From Bacteroides sp. (lineage in GTDB: Bacteria > Bacteroidota > Bacteroidia > Bacteroidales > Bacteroidaceae): 5,405 nt of DNA. The notes below the pieces were generated by a model. It saw only the letters and a program-made list of their open reading frames with translations. It searched no databases and had not been told where the DNA came from. The translations under genes were made by a program, and so were the position numbers. The stretch is taken from contig JAUMWZ010000110.1 in assembly GCA_030529405.1 (NCBI GenBank), forward strand, positions 1-5,405, given 5' to 3'. Position 1 is the first letter of the stretch, and every line of letters starts with the position of its first letter. Positions 1 through 5,405 of this stretch are shown piece by piece.

Positions 1-845
1 CATATCATATAAAGAATAGAGATGAGTTTGCGTGGTTACCTGACAACGTAGCTAAAGTTGTAGGCAAGAAAGTGGTTTTAGATGCTGACATAGATATGAG
101 TGGAGTAGATTGGAAACCTATATTTATTGGCGACTACAACAGATATGAGTTTGACGGACAAAACCATACTCTTAGAAACTTTACCGTTAATGGACAATAT
201 GGTGGGAAAACTCCTACAAAATGGCTGCAATTCAACGGCTATGTAGGAATATGGGGACATTTTGCGGGAAGTATGAAGAACTTAAAGGTGGAAAACCTTA
301 TAATCAATCCACTTGCACACTCAAAAATCGACGAAACGGGTAAAGACCACTCTAAAGAGACCGCTTACTTTGCAGGTGTAATAGGTCATGCAGGACAAAA
401 TTTCCCCTTTATTGAAAACATTCATGTGAATAATATTATAATAAAATCTTCTGGATATAATCAATCAGGAAGTGTTGGTGGATTGTTAGGCTTTGCAGGT
501 GGCGGTTCGTCTATAAAGAATTGTACAGTTAAGAACGCAATACTTGTGGGTGGAGAAACTGGAGGTTTGATAGGGAAAATACACGGTGGCTCAACTGTGG
601 AAAACTGTACAACAGAAGATGTAAGCATACGTTCAAGACAAAGACTTTTGAAGGCTTTAGCACTATCTAAATTTATTGGCACTATAGTGAATGGCGACAA
701 TTTCCATATACGTAATTGTACAGGGGCAACTAACTATACTGTGTTGAATGACCAAACTGGTGCAGCAGACACAAGCTTTAATCCTGCTCACGAGATGTAT
801 GGACTTTGCGAGGCAAATGCAGCAAGCATAACAATAACACCATAG
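1..845 (+). CDS. GLUG-repeat surface protein, C-terminal part (5' end outside window)
   Basis: The reading frame is open from the left edge (first full codon at 3) to a TAG at 843-845, giving 280 visible residues. A GTG at position 72 could be mistaken for a start, but the 23 codons before it encode a typical pre-GLUG segment (NRDEFAWLPDNV, then GKKVVLDADIDMSG), so the true start lies upstream. Visible residues 24-70 continue this segment (WKPI, FDGQNHTLRNFTV). About five glycine-rich repeats of the GLUG type follow from residue 80 to 247, the clearest being GGLLGFAGGGSSIKNCTV and GGLIGKIHGGSTVENCT. Such proteins are common in Bacteroidales and are usually exported, anchored or adhesin-like right-handed beta-helices; export is inferred here because the signal peptide is not visible. 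The last 30 or so residues lack repeats, and I see no type IX secretion C-terminal domain. The ligand or substrate is unknown. The gene converges on the minus-strand genes beyond the hairpin at 1075-1122. Confidence 0.85.
   Translation, partial: YHIKNRDEFAWLPDNVAKVVGKKVVLDADIDMSGVDWKPIFIGDYNRYEFDGQNHTLRNFTVNGQYGGKTPTKWLQFNGYVGIWGHFAGSMKNLKVENLIINPLAHSKIDETGKDHSKETAYFAGVIGHAGQNFPFIENIHVNNIIIKSSGYNQSGSVGGLLGFAGGGSSIKNCTVKNAILVGGETGGLIGKIHGGSTVENCTTEDVSIRSRQRLLKALALSKFIGTIVNGDNFHIRNCTGATNYTVLNDQTGAADTSFNPAHEMYGLCEANAASITITP
240..743 (+). repeat. Tandem GLUG-type protein repeats (about five units)
   Basis: Five consecutive repeat units can be aligned by eye in the encoded protein, at nucleotides of about 240-305, 366-443, 468-545, 552-629 and 660-743. 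The core pattern is a glycine-rich turn (GG-hydrophobic-hydrophobic-G), a short loop, then hydrophobic-x-N-x-x-hydrophobic. The third and fourth units are closest to consensus, and the fifth is degenerate. An Asn sits at the equivalent position in all five units, and it is followed by Cys-Thr in the last three (NCT). The units are diverged at DNA level, so these are old protein repeats rather than recent tandem duplications. Confidence 0.7.
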
Positions 846-1074
846 TAACTCAATACTAGCTATATATATAAAGTCAGGGGAAAGTATATACAACTTATAA
901 ATGAACTATATATAAATTGAAAATAAACCATACACAGTTTGCAACTAAACTGTATATAGTTTGTAAACCGAGTATGTATGTTCGATTTTCAAAGTGAATG
1001 TGGTGTGGCGAACTTCTGACTTTAGTGTACTTTATATATAAGCAATTTTATAGGGCATTATTGCTTTGTAAACA
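846..1074. other. AT-rich non-coding stretch between convergent genes
   Basis: There is no convincing gene on either strand; only ORFs of a few codons occur (for example an ATG at 974 that stops after seven codons). TATATATA tracts lie at 861-870, 906-913 and 1033-1040. Small inverted repeats are visible: ACAGTTT at 934-940 against AAACTGT at 947-953, AAGCAAT at 1040-1046 against ATTGCTT at 1060-1066, and TATATATAAAGT at 863-874 against its complement at 1029-1040. AAAGTCAG at 870-877 also has its complement at 1016-1023. These probably form the 3' untranslated region of the surface-protein gene. The 1040-1066 hairpin, with TTTG at its base, might be a weak extra terminator. No promoter is supported. 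Confidence 0.5.
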
Positions 1075-1122
1075 TAATAAATAAGGGTAGTTAGCACATA
1101 GGCTAACTACCCTTATTTATTA
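1075..1122. terminator. Bidirectional intrinsic terminator, perfect 21-bp hairpin
   Basis: The arm at 1075-1095 is exactly complementary to 1102-1122, with a 6-base loop (ACATAG). The stem has a GC-richer core (GGGTAGTTAGC) next to the loop and an A/T-only foot, so an RNA read from either strand ends in a U-rich 3' arm. It lies 230 bp after the + strand stop codon and 38 bp after the minus-strand stop of the 113-residue gene, which is where a shared terminator for convergent genes should be. Its closer position to the minus-strand genes suggests that trxA and its partner are its main clients. Confidence 0.85.
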
Positions 1123-1159
1123 CTCTTATATTCAGCTATGTTTTCAGCAAACAGAGTTG

Positions 1160-1501
1160 TTATTCGTTTTCTTCTGATTCAAGAGACAAAGCATATTCAA
1201 ATTCGCCTTGAACAATGAAGATTATGTCGTCATACTCATATTCGCCCATTTCGTCTTTCTTCGCTTCTGCGATGATATAGTTTATTATTGGGTCTAACTG
1301 TACTTCTACATATCCGTCTTTGTCTGCTTGCTCTTCTGGCAAACCCTTCTCTGAGTAATACTCATATATAAGGTCTAGGAAGTAGTAAAGCTCATCGTCA
1401 GAGAATTTCTCTTTTAACTCTTGCGGAAGATAGTTCTTGATGAATTCTATTGTCTTCTCATCGTCAAACTCTTCTAACAAAAAATTGTCGTCTAAAGCCA
1501 T
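1160..1501 (-). CDS. Small acidic conserved-type hypothetical protein, 113 aa
   Basis: I do not recognise a named family. The frame runs from ATG at 1501 to TAA at 1160 and starts MALDDNFLLEEFDD. The protein is extremely acidic: I count 35 Asp/Glu, 8 Lys and no Arg, with no Cys or Trp and many Tyr. There is no signal peptide or membrane segment, so it is probably cytoplasmic. Alternating acidic, aromatic and hydrophobic residues suggest a mostly helical fold: roughly residues 13-53, with a second block at 70-108. The start is chosen because no upstream in-frame ATG precedes it in the short gap after trxA. The gap to the trxA stop is only 28 bp, on the same strand, with no terminator or obvious promoter between, so co-transcription with trxA is likely. 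From memory, a small acidic protein also follows dnaE-trxA in other Bacteroidales, which supports a real gene. Function is unknown; a protein-binding or regulatory partner role would be speculation. Confidence 0.85.
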   Translation of the reverse strand: MALDDNFLLEEFDDEKTIEFIKNYLPQELKEKFSDDELYYFLDLIYEYYSEKGLPEEQADKDGYVEVQLDPIINYIIAEAKKDEMGEYEYDDIIFIVQGEFEYALSLESEENE

Positions 1502-1529
1502 AGCAATAGTTTATAAGTTATTCTTTTAA

Positions 1530-1844
1530 TTATAGTATGTTCTTAATTTTCTCAACGAACACAGACTTAGCAGCAACACCAACTTGTTTGTCTACTAACT
1601 CTCCGTTCTTTAGAAATACTACAGTAGGTATGTTTCTTACGCTGAACTGAGCAGCTACATCGTCAGATTCATCAACGTTACATTTAGCAATGATAGCTTG
1701 ATCTTTGAACTCTTCTGCTAATTCTTCTATCACAGGAATTAGTTGCTTGCAAGGTCCACACCATGGTGCCCAAAAGTCAATAACAAGCGGTTTGCCACTC
1801 TCTAATACTTCTTTGAAGTTTGCATTTGTAATTTCTAAAGCCAT
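1530..1844 (-). CDS. trxA: Thioredoxin
   Basis: This is a 104-residue single-domain thioredoxin, the usual length for cytoplasmic TrxA. The redox active site WCGPC is at residues 28-32 (Cys29 and Cys32) within FWAPWCGPCK. The buried acidic residue that assists thiol chemistry is Asp23 (VIDFWAPW), and the cis-proline opposite the active site is Pro73 in RNIPTVVF. The GELVDKQVG strand and a C-terminal helix complete the fold. An extra Cys55 is present. There is no signal peptide or lipobox, so it acts in the cytoplasm. It reduces protein disulfides with electrons from thioredoxin reductase and typically serves ribonucleotide reductase, peroxidases and methionine sulfoxide reductase. It starts at ATG 1844; the bases just upstream (ACAGAAGATT) carry at best a weak ribosome binding site, as is normal in Bacteroidota. 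It lies 87 bp after dnaE, with a candidate promoter in the gap, and 28 bp before the acidic-protein gene. Confidence 0.98.
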   Translation of the reverse strand: MALEITNANFKEVLESGKPLVIDFWAPWCGPCKQLIPVIEELAEEFKDQAIIAKCNVDESDDVAAQFSVRNIPTVVFLKNGELVDKQVGVAAKSVFVEKIKNIL

Positions 1845-1874
1845 AATCTTCTGTTTTTAAGATGTTATTAAATA

Positions 1875-1900
1875 TTGTTGTATAATCATTATAACGACAA
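1875..1900. repeat. Interrupted palindrome in the dnaE-trxA gap
   Basis: The core TATAATCATTATA at 1881-1893 is a perfect 13-base palindrome around a single central C. It is flanked by TTGTTG on the left and ACGACAA on the right, which are also nearly complementary (one mismatch and one bulged base). It overlaps the start site predicted from the adjacent -7 box. That position would suit an operator, but an AT-only core is also a common chance structure. Confidence 0.35.
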
Positions 1901-1905
1901 ATATA
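1898..1905 (-). promoter_or_regulatory. Candidate trxA promoter, -7 box TATATTTG
   Basis: On the minus strand, TATATTTG fits the Bacteroidota -7 consensus TAnnTTTG exactly. Initiation about 7 bases downstream would put the transcript start near 1891, leaving a 5' leader of about 47 bases before the trxA ATG. No TTTG -33 element is seen at the expected 19-21 base spacing, so the call is tentative. In such AT-rich DNA an 8-base match with two free positions can arise by chance. Confidence 0.35.
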
Positions 1906-1931
1906 AATAATTTGTTGTTGAATATCATTTA

Positions 1932-4900
1932 TTATTTCAACATAAAGTTCATTCCTTGTCTTTCTCTTAGGAAAGAAATGAGCTTTTTGTTTATAGAAAC
2001 TTTGCTCTTTGTGGCTGCAAGGTTAATCGCTTTTCTATTCTTATTCTCGTCATCGTGTAACTCAAAGAATAAGTCCGTATCTCCAGGGCTATCTTTGATT
2101 ATGTTTATAAGTTCAGAGGTTGAGTCGAAATCTAATGCAGACATCTGGGCAGATATAGTTATAGATGCAAAACTATTGCTCTTCATTTCAGATAACAACT
2201 CTATTTTGTTTACAGCCAATTCAAGCTTATCTGAGTCCTTAAATCTTCTTACATAAGATGCACGTATAAAAATAAAGTTGCCTTGTTGTAGCATTTGGTT
2301 GTGCATAACCCAATTCTTTCCCCAGAAAGGTATCTCTTCTGTTCCCGAATAGTCTTCTAGCTTTATGATGCCATACTCATTACCAGTCTTGGTAACACCA
2401 GAACGTACACTTGCTATTATTCCTCCCATAGTGATTTCTTTGCCTTCCATCGGAACGTCTTCCTTAAACATTGCCATCGTAGTGTTACACATATTGTCCA
2501 ATACAACAGAATATTCGTCTAGTGGGTGAGCAGACAGATAGATGCCAACAAGCTCTTTCTCTCTGTTGAGTCTTTCCATTAGGTTGTAACCTTCTTCTCC
2601 TTGACGAGGTATTTCAGGTTTAGCTATTTCTATGTCGTCCTCACCTCCGAACAAAGAGTTAGCCACTGCCTGCTTGTCTGTTTGGTATTTCACACCATAT
2701 CTAACAAGCACTTCACTGAAAGTCTCGTCTTTTGAGTTTTGTATGAAGAACTCTTCTCTTTCAATGTCTTTGAATTCGTCGAACGCACCAGCTACTGCAA
2801 GACATTCAATATTCTTTTTGTTGCAGGCGTTTAAGTTCACTCTCTCTACAAAGTCAAATATGCTCTTGAACGGACCATTCTTCTTTCTCTCGTCCACTAT
2901 TGCGTAAACAGCTTTTTCTCCTACACCCTTTATCGCTCCAAGTCCAAATCTTATGTTGCCTTTCGAGTTTACTGTAAATTTCAAGTTACTTTCATTGACG
3001 TCTGGCCCAAGTGTTTGTATCCCCATAACCTTACACTCGTCCATCAGTTTTGTTATTTCTGTGATGTTAGACAAGCTTCGACTCATCACCGCAGCCATAA
3101 ACTCTGGCGGGTAGTGAGCTTTAAGATACGCCGTTTGAAAAGAGAGTAGGGAGTAGCATGTAGAGTGTGACTTATTAAACGCATATTTGGCAAAACTTTC
3201 CCAATCACCCCATATCTTCTCAAGTACCTTTTCTTCATATCCTTTTGCTTTACCGCCATTGATAAATTTAGGCTTTAGTTCGGCTAGTTTATCTACAAGT
3301 TTCTTACCCATTGCCTTTCTCAACCCGTCAGACTCTCCACGTGTGAAACCTGCAAGTAAGCGAGATAGGAGCATGACCTGCTCTTGGTAGACTGTCACTC
3401 CATAAGTGTCTTTAAGGTATTTCTCCATTATCGGAATGTCATACTCTATCGGTTCAAGTCCATGCTTACGACGAATGAAAGTTGGAATGTATTCCATTGG
3501 TCCCGGACGATATAGAGATGCCATGGCGATTAAGTCCTCAAAGGTGTTAGGTTTTAGTTCTTTCAGATACTTTTGCATACCAGCTGACTCGAATTGGAAT
3601 GTTCCTATGGTTTTTCCTTCTGAATACAGTTGATATGTTTTCTCATCTGTAAGGTCTATGTTGTCTATATCTATGCTTATGCCTCTACTGTCTTTTACAT
3701 TTTGCAGTGCTTCTTTTATGATTGAAAGAGTTTTAAGTCCGAGGAAGTCCATCTTTATAAGACCTGTTTCCTCAATAACCCCACCTTCGTATTGAGTAAC
3801 AATTTTCTTCTCGCCTGTTTCTTTATCATCGGCAGTACTTACAGGAACCCAATCTGTAATATCATCTCTACAAATGATAGTACCGCATGCATGCACCCCA
3901 GTGTTTCTTACGTTTCCTTCAAGCTGCATAGCATATTTGATGGTATCTCTTAAATTTGGGTTTTCACTTTCTGCTGCTGCTCTCAGTTCGGCAACATAAT
4001 CTACCGAGTTGGCTAAGTTTACCTTTTTATCTGGTATCTTATCGGGTATGAGTTTTGTTAGTCTGTCTGACTCTGTTAGTGGTAGTTTCTGAACACGTGC
4101 AACGTCTTTTATTGCCGACTTGGTAGCCATTGTTCCGTATGTGATTATACTAGCCACTTTCTCGTGTCCATATTTATTTGTAACCCAACGTAACACTTCT
4201 CCACGTCCGTCATCGTCAAAGTCTACATCTATATCGGGCAGAGATATACGGTCAGGATTTAAGAAACGCTCAAACAGCAGGTCATATTTTATAGGGTCTA
4301 CAAGTGTAATTCCCAAACAATATGCTACTGCTGACCCCGCTGCTGACCCTCTTCCGGGTCCAACTGATACTCCGAGTTCGTTACGAGCAACGTTTATGAA
4401 GTCTTGAACTATTAAGAAGTATCCCGGAAAACCCATAGTCTTCATTATGTGAAGTTCGAACTTTAGTCTGTCTCTTACTTCGTCGCTAAAGTTTTCGCCA
4501 TACTTTTCTTTAGCCCTTTCAAAGGTTAGTTTTGCCAGATAATCGCCTTCCAACTTTATTCGATAAAGCTTATCATATCCTCCAAGTTGGTCTATTTTTC
4601 TTTCTGCTTCTTCTTGACTTACCACCACATTACCGTTTTCGTCTTGTGTGAACTCATCAAAAAGGTCTTTTTCTGTGAATTTCTGTCTGTATTCTTCTTC
4701 TGTTCCAAACTCTTTTGGTATGTCAAAGTTTGGCATGATAGGCTTACTATCTATTGAATACATCTCTACCTTATCTAATATTTCTATTGTGTTTTCCAGA
4801 GCTTCAGGCACATCGGCAAAGATTTCGTTCATCTCTTCCTTTGTCTTCATCCACTCTTGTTTGGTATACAATAGTCGTTTAGGGTCGTTAATGTCCTTTC

Positions 4901-5405
4901 CCGTACTCAAACAGATAAGTCTGTCATGCGCTTCTGCATCGTTTTCATTTACGAAGTGAACATCGTTTGTACATATAATCTTCACATCATATTTCTTAGA
5001 CAACTCCATTAGCTTTTCATTTACTATTACTTGTCTGTGATAAGCCTCATGATTTGCCATTTCCACTGTTGCTTTGTGTCTTTGCAGTTCCAGATAGAAG
5101 TCATCGCCAAACACTCCTTTGTACCATCTGATAGCCTCTTCTGCTTCTTCAATCTGTCCTGCCACAATTTTTCGTGGCACCTCACCACCCAAGCAAGCAG
5201 TACTTATAATCAACCCTTCCTTAAACTTTTCAAGTTCCGAACGCTCTGTTCTTGGACGCATATAATATCCGTCTGTCCATGCTCTCGACACCAATTTAAT
5301 GAGATTCTTATATCCCTTCAAGTTTTTTGCAAGCACAACGAGGTGGTATCCGCTTTGGTCTAAGCGTCCTTCCTTTAGTCGCATACCCCTTCGTGCAACA
5401 TACAT
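1932..5405 (-). CDS. dnaE: DNA polymerase III subunit alpha (5' end outside window)
   Basis: This is the catalytic subunit of the replicative polymerase, acting with the clamp and clamp loader. The 1157 visible residues end at TAA 1932. The terminal ATG (5403-5405) is an internal Met: MYVARRG corresponds to the middle of the PHP domain, after the usual IIGCE motif, so roughly 80-95 N-terminal residues lie outside.

Visible order: remainder of the PHP domain (1-215, with His21, Cys71, Asp148 and His150 at metal-ligand positions); a segment with an acidic insertion (about 220-290); palm with GPGRGSAAGSAVAYCLGI (349-366); catalytic Asp391 and Asp393 in LPDIDVDF and Asp553 in KMDFLGL, matching E. 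coli D401, D403 and D555; fingers with YRPGPMEYIP (632-641) and FNKSHSTCYS (743-752); a helix-hairpin-helix region (821-856, GLGAIKGVGEKA); a possible clamp-binding NSLFG (916-920); an OB fold (about 989-1070); and a short C-terminal tau-binding region.

The type is DnaE1. No frameshift or intein is seen. It lies upstream of trxA on the same strand. Confidence 0.98.
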   Translation of the reverse strand: MYVARRGMRLKEGRLDQSGYHLVVLAKNLKGYKNLIKLVSRAWTDGYYMRPRTERSELEKFKEGLIISTACLGGEVPRKIVAGQIEEAEEAIRWYKGVFGDDFYLELQRHKATVEMANHEAYHRQVIVNEKLMELSKKYDVKIICTNDVHFVNENDAEAHDRLICLSTGKDINDPKRLLYTKQEWMKTKEEMNEIFADVPEALENTIEILDKVEMYSIDSKPIMPNFDIPKEFGTEEEYRQKFTEKDLFDEFTQDENGNVVVSQEEAERKIDQLGGYDKLYRIKLEGDYLAKLTFERAKEKYGENFSDEVRDRLKFELHIMKTMGFPGYFLIVQDFINVARNELGVSVGPGRGSAAGSAVAYCLGITLVDPIKYDLLFERFLNPDRISLPDIDVDFDDDGRGEVLRWVTNKYGHEKVASIITYGTMATKSAIKDVARVQKLPLTESDRLTKLIPDKIPDKKVNLANSVDYVAELRAAAESENPNLRDTIKYAMQLEGNVRNTGVHACGTIICRDDITDWVPVSTADDKETGEKKIVTQYEGGVIEETGLIKMDFLGLKTLSIIKEALQNVKDSRGISIDIDNIDLTDEKTYQLYSEGKTIGTFQFESAGMQKYLKELKPNTFEDLIAMASLYRPGPMEYIPTFIRRKHGLEPIEYDIPIMEKYLKDTYGVTVYQEQVMLLSRLLAGFTRGESDGLRKAMGKKLVDKLAELKPKFINGGKAKGYEEKVLEKIWGDWESFAKYAFNKSHSTCYSLLSFQTAYLKAHYPPEFMAAVMSRSLSNITEITKLMDECKVMGIQTLGPDVNESNLKFTVNSKGNIRFGLGAIKGVGEKAVYAIVDERKKNGPFKSIFDFVERVNLNACNKKNIECLAVAGAFDEFKDIEREEFFIQNSKDETFSEVLVRYGVKYQTDKQAVANSLFGGEDDIEIAKPEIPRQGEEGYNLMERLNREKELVGIYLSAHPLDEYSVVLDNMCNTTMAMFKEDVPMEGKEITMGGIIASVRSGVTKTGNEYGIIKLEDYSGTEEIPFWGKNWVMHNQMLQQGNFIFIRASYVRRFKDSDKLELAVNKIELLSEMKSNSFASITISAQMSALDFDSTSELINIIKDSPGDTDLFFELHDDENKNRKAINLAATKSKVSINKKLISFLRERQGMNFMLK

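Noticed and set aside
72..74. GTG at 72 as start of the surface-protein gene
   Set aside because: The frame stays open to the left edge and the 23 codons before it encode a typical GLUG-protein segment, so the gene is cut by the window rather than starting here.
461..700. Minus-strand ORFs opposite the surface-protein gene (78-260, 461-700, 663-893)
   Set aside because: They mirror the conserved GLUG codons on the other strand and show no domain or start-site support.
846..1074. Attachment site, insertion-sequence remnant or small RNA gene in the intergenic stretch
   Set aside because: There is no transposase fragment, target duplication, tRNA end or clear promoter. Only short AT-rich repeats are present, and they do not support a specific call.
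1912..2256. Plus-strand ORF of 114 codons opposite the dnaE 3' end, and others at 2632, 3187, 3406, 4120, 4648 and 5031
   Set aside because: They lie antisense to well-conserved dnaE codons. Their products are Ser/Leu/Phe-rich without recognisable motifs, as expected of shadow frames.
5403..5405. ATG at the right edge as the true dnaE start
   Set aside because: A protein starting here would lack the first half of the PHP domain; MYVARRG aligns to the middle of that domain in the family, so this is an internal Met.
1932..5405. Intein or frameshift within dnaE
   Set aside because: The domain order is continuous and the catalytic motifs are uninterrupted through all 1157 visible residues.

Overview
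The window looks like a piece of a Bacteroidota chromosome, most likely order Bacteroidales. The sequence is AT-rich, there are no clear Shine-Dalgarno sequences, and the one promoter-like element resembles the TAnnTTTG -7 box of that phylum. A gene for a GLUG-repeat surface protein and the gene order dnaE - trxA - small acidic protein also fit. From memory, that gene order recurs in Bacteroides- and Porphyromonas-type genomes. Genus and species cannot be resolved from the sequence alone.

Layout. Positions 1-845 (+ strand) hold the C-terminal 280 residues of a GLUG-repeat, probably beta-helical, surface protein whose start lies left of the window. Positions 846-1159 are a non-coding, AT-rich stretch between convergent genes. 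It holds several small inverted repeats and, at 1075-1122, a perfect 21-bp hairpin that can terminate transcription from both sides. Three genes follow, all on the minus strand and transcribed leftwards in the order dnaE (5405-1932, 5' end outside the window), trxA (1844-1530), and an unrecognised, strongly acidic 113-residue protein (1501-1160).

How they work together. DnaE is the replicative polymerase subunit. TrxA is the general disulfide reductase, which among other roles can supply electrons to ribonucleotide reductase for dNTP synthesis. The small acidic protein lies 28 bp after trxA and is probably co-transcribed with it. A candidate promoter in the 87-bp dnaE-trxA gap could let trxA and the small gene be expressed independently of dnaE.

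I see no mobile element, CRISPR array, RNA gene, phage gene or defence cassette. This is largely an ordinary housekeeping region. The least explained items are the acidic 113-residue protein, the ladder-like NCT repeats of the surface protein, and the palindrome by the putative trxA promoter.
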